Virus record (IMG/VR): IMGVR_UViG_3300021165_002197
Span: 1-27,694 of that record
From: a virus
Direction: 5' to 3' (one strand)
DNA: 27,694 bases
Shown here: piece after piece, positions 14,069 to 23,279 of the stretch
Position numbering within the stretch: position 1 is the first letter of the stretch
How the letters are laid out: every line of letters begins with the position of its first letter
Notes under the pieces: generated by a model
Database searches by the model: none
What the model was told of the DNA's origin: nothing
Seen by the model: only the letters and a program-made list of their open reading frames with translations
Position numbers and translations under genes: made by a program

Positions 14069-17000
14069 TATTTATATTTTTCTACTGCTTTTAAATAAAT
14101 ATTATATACATCTTGAGTTGTAAATCCAGCATTTTGACCCGGATATTGATATATACCTGATCTATCTGGTATAGAAGCCCATTCTCCTGCTAATTTACTT
14201 TGTCCATTTCCTAATATCTGAAGGAAAGGATCATTTTTAGTAACATCTATTATTCCACTTTCGGCAAGGCTGAATGCTGATTCTAATTGGGTGTCTGGTA
14301 TGTTTCTTTTAACTGTTAATAATTTATATCCTGTCTTATCTTGATTAGCTTTGTTTATAGGTTCATTTTTGTTTTTATTATATTCTACCCAAGTGGTATA
14401 TAAAAATTGATATCTTCCTGTTGCGTCGCTAGTTAATGTTCCTGAACTAAAAGAAATGTTAGGGTGTCCTCCTGTGTAATATTCGCTCCAACCAGGTACT
14501 AATGCATAGGTAAAGCTTACATCATATCCATTATTACTACCTTGCCCAGATGTTCCCTCGGTATATGCACACATATCTAAAATAGCAGCTGCCCCTTTTG
14601 GTACTGATAGATCTATTTTTCCAAAGCCTGCAATTCTTGCTGCATCGGTTGCTTTTGAGGTACTACGGATAGTTGGGATGATTGCATTTGCTATAGCCTT
14701 TGCAAATAAAGTACCTAAAGTCAATGAACTGAATAATGATGTTTTTAAAGGATCATCTAGTACTATATTTAGTGTATCTATCTTAGTTACCCAATCTCCA
14801 TTAGATATAGTATGTCCTATACTTGTAATAGTATTACCTAATTTAGATCCAATACCATTAATTCCTCTATATCCACTAGGCATTATTTCATCTGGTAATT
14901 TAAACATATGTCCTATTACTAAACCTCCTATACCATCCATTTCACATGAAAATTTAGTTGGTATTAGATTTCGGTTACTACCTGGTGATTTTACGATTGT
15001 TTGAAAATATGCTATTAAATCATGTAAAGAGGTTTTAGCTTCTTGTTCAAAGTGTACTGCTGATCCGGACGTTAGTGAACTAAATTCCTTTACTATTGTA
15101 GATAAACCATTAGTAATTGTTGGGATACCATTATTGATACTAGGTGTTGGAGAATTTATACCATCTTTCTTTTCAGGAATAATTCTATCTGTTATTTTTC
15201 TATTAAAATCAATCATGGTATTGTTTTGCATACCTAATTGACCTCCTTGTGCTTGAGAACCAATAGCTATCAAAGCGGATTGATTTGGAAATATTTGAGA
15301 TTGTAATGAATAGGATCTTACAACTGATGATAGATTATGTACTTGTAAAGGAAATAAATTATTATACGTATTAGTATTATTATCTTTTTCTGTATAATTT
15401 ACATCAATTATTCTTGCTACATTATTATCTACAGGATCTACATGAATTTCAAAACTACTAACATTACCTATAGAAGCTTGAATATCTGATATTACTTTTT
15501 TTAGGTAATTATATAAATTAATTTCATTTTTATTACTAGGGTCACTAGATTGAAGATTAGTATCTAATGCCTTTAGATATAGATAATTAACATTTACAAA
15601 AATGTTTTTTATAATTCCTATTTCTGTATAGGGGTCATCTTTTAAAAAATACGGTTTAACAAAGAAAGTTATAAATTCTAAGTTAGTAATTGCTTGTTGT
15701 CCTTGCGATGCTATTGTTGCTGTTGCTGCTGCTGTTGATGCTTGTGAAGGAGGGACTGTTATTTTTATATCTGAAACATCTCTATTAAGTAATAAAGATG
15801 AAATAAATGGTATTTTAGTTCCTGCAGGTGGTGCTGGTGGTGGTTGAAAGGTACTAATAGTACCATTAGTAATAATATCATCAATGTCTCTTACACTCAA
15901 ACCCGTGCCCGTGGGTAATTCCACCTTAAAATTAACTTTAAAACCACTAATACTTTCTAAATGTATTTTAATCTCGTACATATATTGAGCGTCATTATCA
16001 CCAAATTCCTTATTAAGTAATTCTTCTATAGTGTCATAAGTATTATTGTTTTTTCTTTCTTTCAATAATCTTTCAACTTGTTCATAAATAGCAAAATCTG
16101 TAATAAGTTTTATTCCATTTACAATATCTATTTCAATGGTGTTCATAAAAGGCCCGGTGGTTCCTGTTGCACCTTGTATTAATAAATCATAAGCGGCTTT
16201 TGCAGTAGTTACTGTAGGACTATTAGCAGATGCTGTTATAGCAGGGGTAAGAATGGATTTTCCATTATTATACCATACCGTATTTGGTATTACGCATATA
16301 CTAGGGTCTACGGATACTTGTAAGGGATGGGCAGTGCATAATAATTCTGACCCTATAGATGGTGTGCCATCATATGTATTTGAATAAACATCTAATTTTA
16401 CTAGTGGTTGACCATCTGATCCTTTTGCTATAATATATTTATTAAGAATATTAAACATTACTTCTAACGTAATATATACTTGATCCCCATTTACACTTAA
16501 AGATCCTTCAGGTAGGTTTAACCAAAGATTCTCTAAGGGCACTCGCACACTAGAATCTATATCTACATTGGCAGATTTAGAAGAAAATTTAATAGAATTT
16601 GTATCATCTATATAATTATAATAGAATTCCGCCCATATTCCAGCTAATATATTTTTTTCATAAGATATAATCCACTCATTCCTATTTCCTGGGGTAAATT
16701 CATCCTTTAATAGTCCAGTTGATACAGTAATCTCTTGTGGAAGGGAATAATTTATTTTTAATGATTCAATTATTTCACCTGTAGTAATGATTGTTGTTTG
16801 GCAATCATAACCACCATCCATTCTAGCTGACCATTGGTAATTTTTTACATATCCAAACATAGCATCATAATTACCACCATATTCTATTGATTTATCATAT
16901 AACTCTTTAAATAATTCAGTTCTATTAGTTGATGTTCTATTTATTATATCATAATAATCAGTAAAAGTTGGTTTATATTCACCTTTATTATTTAAATAAG

Positions 17001-17478
17001 GTGCCCATCCCCACTCTAATAATACGGTATATCCAGGGCGCATATATAATAGTTCTAAATCTTCTAGTTGTTTAATGTCCCAACATTGAAAATTTACAAC
17101 TGCTTCTCGTAATGAACCATATGCTGTTTTGGATTTAATATCTACTGATGTAATTCCGGGCATTGGACGAATACCTAAGCGATATGGAGTTCCTTGATAA
17201 CTTTTATTGCTATAAGCGTTATTAAATTCTCCTACACCAGATTTTGGTGTTCCTATTATTGACTTATTTGTTATATCATTTAAAGTACCACCTTGCAAAA
17301 CGTAATTTTTTGCTAAGTCATTTTTTCCATCTACATTAACGCTAGATGATAATCTTATCCACGCATTGCGTGAATTAAAGTATGATAAATTTTGAGGAAT
17401 ACGATTATTTATAGCGTCTTGGCGAGCTTTTAGTTGCTTTTGTACAGTAGGAGAAAATGAACTTTTAAATATTGACAT
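14068..17478 (-). CDS. Baseplate hub protein with C-terminal GH104-type lytic transglycosylase domain
   Basis: An 1136-residue virion protein. The N-terminal part (about 100-260) has hub-like features, including MPGITSVDIKSKTAYGSLREA and MRPGYTVLLEWGWAPYL. A central beta-rich region with Ser/Thr linkers follows. The last 186 residues resemble phage lambda endolysin R (GH104): ILDMCAYTEGTSG with the presumed catalytic Glu974, GYDV, a GGHPN segment, DATGRYQFLYTTW, and AGEWASIPDRSGIYQYPGQ, matching R's WASLPGAGYGQ. It would cut peptidoglycan as the tail tip enters the periplasm, as T4 gp5 does with an unrelated lysozyme. It lies 4 bases after the gp53-like gene. The enzyme domain is clear; the hub assignment rests on motifs and position. 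Confidence 0.82.
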   Translation of the reverse strand: MSIFKSSFSPTVQKQLKARQDAINNRIPQNLSYFNSRNAWIRLSSSVNVDGKNDLAKNYVLQGGTLNDITNKSIIGTPKSGVGEFNNAYSNKSYQGTPYRLGIRPMPGITSVDIKSKTAYGSLREAVVNFQCWDIKQLEDLELLYMRPGYTVLLEWGWAPYLNNKGEYKPTFTDYYDIINRTSTNRTELFKELYDKSIEYGGNYDAMFGYVKNYQWSARMDGGYDCQTTIITTGEIIESLKINYSLPQEITVSTGLLKDEFTPGNRNEWIISYEKNILAGIWAEFYYNYIDDTNSIKFSSKSANVDIDSSVRVPLENLWLNLPEGSLSVNGDQVYITLEVMFNILNKYIIAKGSDGQPLVKLDVYSNTYDGTPSIGSELLCTAHPLQVSVDPSICVIPNTVWYNNGKSILTPAITASANSPTVTTAKAAYDLLIQGATGTTGPFMNTIEIDIVNGIKLITDFAIYEQVERLLKERKNNNTYDTIEELLNKEFGDNDAQYMYEIKIHLESISGFKVNFKVELPTGTGLSVRDIDDIITNGTISTFQPPPAPPAGTKIPFISSLLLNRDVSDIKITVPPSQASTAAATATIASQGQQAITNLEFITFFVKPYFLKDDPYTEIGIIKNIFVNVNYLYLKALDTNLQSSDPSNKNEINLYNYLKKVISDIQASIGNVSSFEIHVDPVDNNVARIIDVNYTEKDNNTNTYNNLFPLQVHNLSSVVRSYSLQSQIFPNQSALIAIGSQAQGGQLGMQNNTMIDFNRKITDRIIPEKKDGINSPTPSINNGIPTITNGLSTIVKEFSSLTSGSAVHFEQEAKTSLHDLIAYFQTIVKSPGSNRNLIPTKFSCEMDGIGGLVIGHMFKLPDEIMPSGYRGINGIGSKLGNTITSIGHTISNGDWVTKIDTLNIVLDDPLKTSLFSSLTLGTLFAKAIANAIIPTIRSTSKATDAARIAGFGKIDLSVPKGAAAILDMCAYTEGTSGQGSNNGYDVSFTYALVPGWSEYYTGGHPNISFSSGTLTSDATGRYQFLYTTWVEYNKNKNEPINKANQDKTGYKLLTVKRNIPDTQLESAFSLAESGIIDVTKNDPFLQILGNGQSKLAGEWASIPDRSGIYQYPGQNAGFTTQDVYNIYLKAVEKYK

Positions 17479-17482
17479 AACA

Positions 17483-17788
17483 TTATCTTGCTTGATTAAA
17501 TTTATTAAATAAGTTCATTACATCGGAAACATTAGATGGTATTCTTAATTGGGTTCCGGGTACGGGAAATAATGAACCTTTTGTTGCATTGTTATTTGCG
17601 GTTGCTATTATCCACCATAATTCTGAGTCACGGTAATAAGTATAGGCCAGGTAATCAAGTCTATCTCCTACAGTTGTAATAATATATACATCGTTTTCTG
17701 ATAACGGTATATTAGGGTATTGTTTACCCTTGATATATGGTTTACTTTGTGGTGTTTTTAATGTTGTATAGTTGTCGTATCGTGCCAT
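17483..17788 (-). CDS. 53: Baseplate wedge protein, gp53-like with LysM fold
   Basis: A 101-residue protein. The core NDVYIITTVGDRLDYLAYTYY, followed by SELWWIIATANN and VPGTQLRIP, is the LysM-like pattern found in T4 gp53-type baseplate proteins and in small 'LysM' tail proteins of other myoviruses. In T4, gp53 fastens wedges together around the hub. It sits 1 base after the 645-residue baseplate gene and 4 bases before the hub-lysozyme gene, which is the expected neighbourhood. The N-terminal 25 residues are polar and likely extended. Confidence 0.8.
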   Translation of the reverse strand: MARYDNYTTLKTPQSKPYIKGKQYPNIPLSENDVYIITTVGDRLDYLAYTYYRDSELWWIIATANNNATKGSLFPVPGTQLRIPSNVSDVMNLFNKFNQAR

Positions 17789-17789
17789 T

Positions 17790-19727
17790 TTATTGTAATA
17801 TGCTACTTGTTGATGGATTTATATAATTACCTGCTGGGTCTGCTGCACCATTATAGTTTTGAGCTATATTGGATATCGTATCTGATTTTTGAGGAGTGTA
17901 ATTAATATTTTGTGTTTGAGAACCAATAGGAGTAAATCCTAATTGTACTTCTATAATATGTGGTAATATTAATTCAGTATCATTTATTGATATTTCCCAA
18001 GGTGACTCGTTTGGAACTGTAATAGATAATGAATCCAATTTACATAGTTGTCCATCAATATAATTACCTATAGTCATTCTAACAAGTGGGCCTCTCATTA
18101 CATTTCCTGCTCCATAATCAGGCATTAAATTACTCATTAGATAATTTAATTTTTGATACATTGGTCTCATTTCTTGTTCAGATAATGCTGCTACTTTAAA
18201 ACTAACACTCATTTTCCTAGTAAAACCATTATATATATAAAATGAATCACCTCTACCAGCATATTTTACATCATTCCAGGATGCGTCAACATTATCTGTT
18301 AATGCTGTTATGTATGCTCTGAATATCATCCAAACTGAATTAGTTGGGGTGTCTGTTTCTACGGCTTGTATTCTAAATTTAACTAGATCGTTTATATTTT
18401 TATCAGGGTTGGAAGGTATTGTTAAGTTGATTAGAGTATCTTTAATACTTCCTCCATTATCTTTAAACAAAGGTGTTAAATTAATTAAATCTGTTTTACC
18501 ACTACCTATTCTTATTTCACGAGATGCTTCACTCCAGTTTGGTTTATTGATAGTAACAACATCACCATATGAATTTTTATAGCCTATTTTACCTATATCT
18601 TTTGATGAATATGCTTTTTTATCTGTATCGTATATTCCAAATTGGTTAAGATTTACTTTAACTGATGAGCTACCAGATTGAATAAATGTTACTTTATTTA
18701 TATTAAATAATTGTTGTTGTTCATTTACTTGTTTTTGTAAAGCAGCATATGTTTTAAAAGAAGGATTATTAGATGTTGGTAAATTATTTACGTCTAAATC
18801 AAAATATATATCTAATAAATCGGGATATTCAGTAATTGATTTATCTCCTAACCCTAAGCCCCTATTATAATCTATTGATTTACCTGCTTCATTTCTAGTA
18901 TAACCGGCAAATTGTTTACTAAAATTAAGAGATGAATTTATTTTTAATCCATCTTCAGTATTATAGTATCTATTGATTGTAGTACGACCTAAAATACCAT
19001 AAGTAGAACCAGGTCCTCCTTTATAATCATCAATAATAAGATCTTGAGGATTAACCTTTATTGGAGATGTTGGTATTCCAGTAACAGCACTAAATGTTTG
19101 AAGTATTGTATTGATAGTACTAGTTACTCTTCTATCAATAGTTGCATTAGGCTTTCTATCACCAAGTTGAAATTTAGTAGTTAATCCTACTAATCTATTA
19201 TTGCTTTTATTATTAGCTGTAACTACAGCTTCATATTTACTTGCTTCATTTTGAACAGGTAATATACCGTGTCTACTAAAATGACCACCAAATGCATTTA
19301 CTGGGATTTGAGCTATTGTATTAATACCTAAATTATATATACGTGTTGGTTCTAATAAACCATTAGTTGAAGCTGCTAATGCATTAGCTGGAGAACCAAT
19401 AAGTATATTAGCTCGGTCTTTAGGTACCTCTAAACGAGGGTTAGATAATTGTAAGCCAACTTGCTTTACAATGAATAACGGACCTTTTGGAAAGTCAGTT
19501 AAAAATTTACTAATACGAATTGTATCGACAATAGATGCGTTAAGAGCACCAACAATTCCACCTCTAATTAATCCATCATCAAAATTAGTTAATCTAAGTC
19601 GATTAATACCTTTATCAACGGTATTAATATCTGTTTTGATGTAAGGTTGATTACTATCTCCTCCGCCAGGACGGTCATGTCCATACTTAATGGATTTAAG
19701 ATCTGTTTTTAAATCTAATAATGGCAT
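17790..19727 (-). CDS. Large baseplate / tail-tip structural protein
   Basis: A 645-residue soluble protein rich in Asn, Ser, Gly and Thr. The middle (about 440-600) holds the most recognisable part: FRAYITALTDNVDASWNDVKY, then GRGDSFYIYNGFTRKMSVSFKV, MRPMYQKLNYLMSNLMPDYG and PLVRMTIGNYIDGQLCKLDSL, typical of tube-initiator or baseplate-centre proteins of contractile tails. The C-terminus (YTPQKSDTISNIAQNYNG) looks like the start of a LysM repeat. Located between the tape measure and the gp53-like gene, it may serve the role of T4 gp48/gp54 at the junction of tube and baseplate. I cannot decide which by eye. Confidence 0.75.
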   Translation of the reverse strand: MPLLDLKTDLKSIKYGHDRPGGGDSNQPYIKTDINTVDKGINRLRLTNFDDGLIRGGIVGALNASIVDTIRISKFLTDFPKGPLFIVKQVGLQLSNPRLEVPKDRANILIGSPANALAASTNGLLEPTRIYNLGINTIAQIPVNAFGGHFSRHGILPVQNEASKYEAVVTANNKSNNRLVGLTTKFQLGDRKPNATIDRRVTSTINTILQTFSAVTGIPTSPIKVNPQDLIIDDYKGGPGSTYGILGRTTINRYYNTEDGLKINSSLNFSKQFAGYTRNEAGKSIDYNRGLGLGDKSITEYPDLLDIYFDLDVNNLPTSNNPSFKTYAALQKQVNEQQQLFNINKVTFIQSGSSSVKVNLNQFGIYDTDKKAYSSKDIGKIGYKNSYGDVVTINKPNWSEASREIRIGSGKTDLINLTPLFKDNGGSIKDTLINLTIPSNPDKNINDLVKFRIQAVETDTPTNSVWMIFRAYITALTDNVDASWNDVKYAGRGDSFYIYNGFTRKMSVSFKVAALSEQEMRPMYQKLNYLMSNLMPDYGAGNVMRGPLVRMTIGNYIDGQLCKLDSLSITVPNESPWEISINDTELILPHIIEVQLGFTPIGSQTQNINYTPQKSDTISNIAQNYNGAADPAGNYINPSTSSILQ

Positions 19728-19736
19728 CTAATAATA

Positions 19737-20078
19737 TTAATATCTTCCAGGCTGTGGTCCTAATTGCTTATATTGGCGTCCTACTGGTGATTTATAAATT
19801 TGAGATACTACTCCACTAGGGGTGTTGTTTGGAGCATTAATATCTAATTCATCTAATCTTGCTTCTGGTCTTACAACGGTTGAACCATTTCTGTTAAAAT
19901 TTTTTAATCTAACGTTAGGTATAGAATTAACAGAGTAAGTGTTTTGTAATTTACTAGTGGCAGGATTTAAATCATTTGTAGCGTCCGGATATCCCCAGGC
20001 TGGTTGGTTTGATTGTGGGTTAAAGCCATTGCCTAATAGGCTTAATGTGCTTGTTGGTAATTGATCAATGATTGGCAT
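19737..20078 (-). CDS. Small tail-block protein (113 aa), unknown
   Basis: A 113-residue protein rich in Pro, Asn, Gln and Arg with few hydrophobic runs; it is probably extended or partly disordered. It starts MPIIDQLPTSTLSLLGNGFNP and ends GRQYKQLGPQPGRY. It begins 38 bases after the tape measure stop, with a late-promoter-like motif in the gap, and ends 9 bases before the 645-residue baseplate gene. The sequence suggests a small linker or staple protein of the tail, but this is not established. Confidence 0.65.
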   Translation of the reverse strand: MPIIDQLPTSTLSLLGNGFNPQSNQPAWGYPDATNDLNPATSKLQNTYSVNSIPNVRLKNFNRNGSTVVRPEARLDELDINAPNNTPSGVVSQIYKSPVGRQYKQLGPQPGRY

Positions 20079-20101
20079 GATTATATTATTTATTATTTGA
20101 T

Positions 20102-20110
20102 ATAAATATT
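20102..20110 (-). promoter_or_regulatory. AATATTTAT motif before the 113-residue tail gene
   Basis: AATATTTAT on the minus strand, 24 bases before the start. The 15-base context CTTTTAATATTTATA is identical to that before the tape measure gene. Confidence 0.4.
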
Positions 20111-20116
20111 AAAAGA

Positions 20117-22192
20117 TTATGCTAGTTTATATGTATTTTTTGATTGTTGTGTGCCGGTTTCTTGTTGTCTTCCAACAACATTACCTAACTGTTCACCAGC
20201 TACATTAAGAGAGAATTGTGGTGTTGGTGTTGGTTTTGACATGGATGTTGCTAGATTATTAATAGCTGCTACCATTGGTGTTAAATCGGATCCTCCACCT
20301 CTATTAATATTAGGTGAAACTGCTAATCCATCACCTTCTGCAGTTATTGCTGTTGCTCCATAATCATCAGTAATAGTAAATGGACCTCTACTTGAAAATG
20401 CTGTACCATCTTTAACTTGTTGAGGCTTTTGAGACATTTCTTCTTTCGATTTATTCATAGAAGATGATATAGCTGCTATACTTCCTAAAATAGCTATAGC
20501 ACCAATACCAAGAGTTAAAGCACTCATCATAGTAACAGAAGCAGCAGCACCCGTTATTAATGGAATCACCATTGCTGCTAGACCAGTTACTAATCTAGTT
20601 ATAGACATCCCCACTAAAGCTCCCATTACTATTTTAATAAGAGTTGCATTACCTGCTATGCTTGCAAATCCATCTATTAATTGTCCAAAAGGACCTGCTA
20701 CTAAATTACCAATTAAATCTTGTAATTTTTCAATAGCATTATTAAATTTTTCTTGTGATGATTGTTGTTGTAATGATTGGTATAAGGAGTCTTCAACAGA
20801 TATGCCTTTTTCTTTAGCTAATGCTAATTGCTCTTGAGCTGTCATTGAAGAAACATCACCTAAGCGGTTAAATTTCTCTTGGTCCATTAACATTTTACTC
20901 ATTTCATCCCTATTCATTCCGAAAGCTTCAGCTAAGGATTGTTGAGCAATAACATTCATTTTACTAAAGTCATTTAAGTTACCTACTTGAGAGGCTACTT
21001 CTGCAGCTAATGCTGCTTGATCTCCTGTTAATGCAGCAGCTCTAGCTTTTTCTAGATTAATTTGCTTACCAGTTATTAATTCTGCTTTTAATTCATTTTC
21101 AATTGATGATTCAAAGTTTAATAAAGAATCACCAATTTTATCTACTTGTTCTAAATTAAGACCTAATGCTTTAGCTTGAACTACTGCTGCTCCTAATGCT
21201 TCAGGATTACCCTGAAATTTAACTAAAATACCTTCACTTAAATTAGCAACTTCTTTTAGTATTGTTCTTTGATCTACTGAAAGTTTATTTGTTCGTCCAG
21301 CAGCAAATGAACCTTTAATAATAGATTTAGTTGTATCTTCTATTGAGGTACCATTAATAACAGATAAACGAGCTAATTTTCCTGCTTCACCAACGGATAA
21401 ACCCAATAATTTAGTTAAGCGAGAAAAATCTTCTGTTTGTTTGCCTGTATAGGTTCCTGCAACCCCTAGCTCTTGTGTAAGATCACCTTGAGCTTCCATT
21501 AATTTTTTAGTAGTAACAAATGCATCTCCTGTTGATTTGGCATATGAGGCAAAATTATCTCTTATTCCTCTTGCTTGATCTTTAGAAAGTCCTAATGATT
21601 TTGCTAATTCTGTAACCTGAGTGTCTGCTGCTAATACAAAATCTAATAATTGTTTAAATATAGCAGCTAATGTAAAAGATTTAGCTATCTCTTTAATTTT
21701 ATTTTTAGCTAGATCAACTAAACTATTTTGTTTTTTCTTTTCTGCTGTTATTTTAGCTTCTTCTTCTGCTATTTTTAACAATGTCCTTAATTCATCCTCA
21801 GTAGATTGATGTAGTTGTAAAGCTAATGAATTTTTAACAAGATCATTTTTTAATTTTCTAATAGCACTGTCATAAGATTTTTTATCTAAGGTGGACCCTT
21901 TTGTTAAAAGATCATTCAATTTTTGTTGAGCAATATTTTTTTCTATACTAAGCTGAGTGTTTTTTATATTAGACTTAGTTAATTCACTTGAAATTTTACT
22001 AATATCTTTAGAAAGATCTTTAGACTTTAATAATTGTTCTGCAAATTGCCTTGTTTTTTCTGTAGTATCTATTAATTGCTTTCGCATACCCATTCCTATA
22101 CTACTTCCAATATCTTGTACTTGTTGAAGAGTTTTATTCAGTTCTTCATTTAAATCGTCTATCTGTTTTTTTAATGCTATTGGATCTGCCAT
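20117..22192 (-). CDS. Tail tape measure protein
   Basis: A 691-residue protein. Residues 1-170 are strongly helical and charged with coiled-coil spacing (MADPIALKKQIDDLNEELNK). The middle resembles tape measure repeats (ADTQVTELAKSLGLSKDQARGI). A hydrophobic stretch of about 64 residues (516-579) could insert in the host inner membrane during ejection. The tail ends in a Gly/Pro/Gln-rich segment. At roughly 0.15 nm per residue, it predicts a tail near 100 nm, about that of T4. It follows the gp26-type gene and its frameshift extension, the classic place for a tape measure gene. A terminator and then a late-promoter-like motif lie immediately upstream. Confidence 0.88.
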   Translation of the reverse strand: MADPIALKKQIDDLNEELNKTLQQVQDIGSSIGMGMRKQLIDTTEKTRQFAEQLLKSKDLSKDISKISSELTKSNIKNTQLSIEKNIAQQKLNDLLTKGSTLDKKSYDSAIRKLKNDLVKNSLALQLHQSTEDELRTLLKIAEEEAKITAEKKKQNSLVDLAKNKIKEIAKSFTLAAIFKQLLDFVLAADTQVTELAKSLGLSKDQARGIRDNFASYAKSTGDAFVTTKKLMEAQGDLTQELGVAGTYTGKQTEDFSRLTKLLGLSVGEAGKLARLSVINGTSIEDTTKSIIKGSFAAGRTNKLSVDQRTILKEVANLSEGILVKFQGNPEALGAAVVQAKALGLNLEQVDKIGDSLLNFESSIENELKAELITGKQINLEKARAAALTGDQAALAAEVASQVGNLNDFSKMNVIAQQSLAEAFGMNRDEMSKMLMDQEKFNRLGDVSSMTAQEQLALAKEKGISVEDSLYQSLQQQSSQEKFNNAIEKLQDLIGNLVAGPFGQLIDGFASIAGNATLIKIVMGALVGMSITRLVTGLAAMVIPLITGAAASVTMMSALTLGIGAIAILGSIAAISSSMNKSKEEMSQKPQQVKDGTAFSSRGPFTITDDYGATAITAEGDGLAVSPNINRGGGSDLTPMVAAINNLATSMSKPTPTPQFSLNVAGEQLGNVVGRQQETGTQQSKNTYKLA

Positions 22193-22210
22193 ATTATATT
22201 AGTATATAGT

Positions 22211-22219
22211 ATAAATATT
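22211..22219 (-). promoter_or_regulatory. AATATTTAT motif before the tape measure gene
   Basis: AATATTTAT on the minus strand, 19 bases before the tape measure ATG, overlapping the U-tract of the preceding terminator. Confidence 0.4.
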
Positions 22220-22220
22220 A

Positions 22221-22246
22221 AAAGCGCCTATTTCTTAGGCGCCTTT
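22221..22246 (-). terminator. Hairpin terminator at the end of the frameshift extension
   Basis: Minus-strand AAAGGCGCCTA pairs with TAGGCGCTTT around a 5-base loop (10 bp with one bulged base), followed by a U-rich run. The stop codon of the frameshift extension (22228-22230) lies inside the stem. Confidence 0.7.
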
Positions 22247-22497
22247 GTAGTATAGGTTGGTGATGGTGTTATGTTCGGTCGTGCTATTTCTTTACTTTTA
22301 CCGTTATTCTTCATCATATTTGATTGCTTTTCGTTTGCTTCATTTTCTTTATCAAAGTGTTCTTTTAATAAATTAAATGTAGTTCGACGTAACCATATAG
22401 GCATGTGATAAACTGTTTCCCAATCATAACCACCACCATGAAATACAATTTCGTGTATTTGCTTGAATAGATGTGGTCTATATTCCGGCGTCAGGCC
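22228..22497 (-). CDS. Frameshift-expressed extension of the tail assembly protein (no start codon)
   Basis: An open frame of 89 codons from GGC, in the +1 frame relative to the gp26-type gene, ending in TAG within the terminator stem. It encodes GLTPEYRPHLFKQIHEIVFH, GGGYDWETVYHMPIWLRR and a polar tail ending TKAPKK, and looks clearly like protein: this segment is familiar from small genes next to gp26-type genes in marine T4-like phages. In frame upstream, there is a TAG and then no ATG, GTG or TTG before the conserved part, so it cannot start normally. The 7-T run at 22498-22504 would let tRNA-Phe slip +1 and join it to residues 1-246 of the upstream gene (335 residues in all). A homopolymer indel is the alternative. 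Confidence 0.7.
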   Translation of the reverse strand, partial: GLTPEYRPHLFKQIHEIVFHGGGYDWETVYHMPIWLRRTTFNLLKEHFDKENEANEKQSNMMKNNGKSKEIARPNITPSPTYTTKAPKK

Positions 22498-23236
22498 AAA
22501 AAAAGTTAAGCGAAATTGGAATCGCTATACCCTCCCCTGTATAATTTTCATCCTCAGGTATAAATTTAAGATCAATATCTGGCTGTACTTTACCATAATA
22601 TTCACGTAATGATCTAGCATCGGGTGCTAATAAGTAGTTATCTACAAAATCGCGTACTGCTTTTGCTTCTCTATCACCATTTATTGATGTAATGATATAC
22701 TTCATACGAGTTGTTATATCGGATGAACTGTTTGGGTTTATTTTTTGTAATCCTTTAATTTCAGCTTCGATTTTCTTTTCATCGCCGTGTGTTAATAATT
22801 TGAATGTAATAACATTAGCTGATTTAGGTAGATTAAAGGTAAATTCATTTATACCAGCTTTGTATAATGATTCATCTATTTCTTTTTCCTTTAATTCAGA
22901 TAAATTTACAGTAGTATTAATTTCGTTTCCGCGTTCATCGGTATATTTAAACGAATAATCAGCACCATATCCAAGTATGCGAGCTGCAATGAGTATCGCG
23001 TTTTTATCGCCTACTAATAATTCATCGTAGTCGATTTTTGTAATGATTAGCGCTTGTAATAATTTATCTATTACTGTACCATTTTTAATGAAGTTGCTAT
23101 TGGTAAGAATGTCTTCTTCACGTGCAGTCATGTACTTCATTTCAATTTCGCCTTTGAAAAGTGGGTTTTCTTTAGAATACAATAAACCTTTTGATGGTAA
23201 TGTAACTATTTCTGTTGGTAACTTTAATTCTGCCAT
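22478..23236 (-). CDS. 26: T4 gp26-type baseplate/tail assembly protein
   Basis: A 252-residue protein matching the T4 baseplate hub assembly family: LPSKGLLYSKENPLFKGEIEM (12-32), then KYMTAREEDILTN and IDKLLQALIITKIDYDELLVGD, and AARILGYGADYSFKY. It ends SLNFFWPDAGI. Positionally it lies between tail tube and tape measure, the slot of tail assembly chaperones that in many phages are made in two forms by a programmed frameshift. Here a run of seven T at codons 245-247 precedes a +1 frame ORF without its own start. A late-promoter-like motif lies 27 bases upstream, after the tube terminator. Family call firm; chaperone function is inference. Confidence 0.88.
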   Translation of the reverse strand: MAELKLPTEIVTLPSKGLLYSKENPLFKGEIEMKYMTAREEDILTNSNFIKNGTVIDKLLQALIITKIDYDELLVGDKNAILIAARILGYGADYSFKYTDERGNEINTTVNLSELKEKEIDESLYKAGINEFTFNLPKSANVITFKLLTHGDEKKIEAEIKGLQKINPNSSSDITTRMKYIITSINGDREAKAVRDFVDNYLLAPDARSLREYYGKVQPDIDLKFIPEDENYTGEGIAIPISLNFFWPDAGI

Positions 23237-23262
23237 AAACTTGTTTTATTTTTTGTTCGTAT

Positions 23263-23271
23263 ATAAATATA
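23263..23271 (-). promoter_or_regulatory. TATATTTAT motif before the gp26-type gene
   Basis: TATATTTAT on the minus strand, 27 bases before the start and just after the tube terminator, so it can restart transcription. Confidence 0.4.
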
Positions 23272-23279
23272 TGCAGAAA

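Noticed and set aside
14678-15004. Plus-strand ORF of 108 residues inside the hub gene
   Set aside because: Antisense to a long well-supported gene, with no family resemblance and no overlap signal; all plus-strand ORFs in the window look like such shadows.
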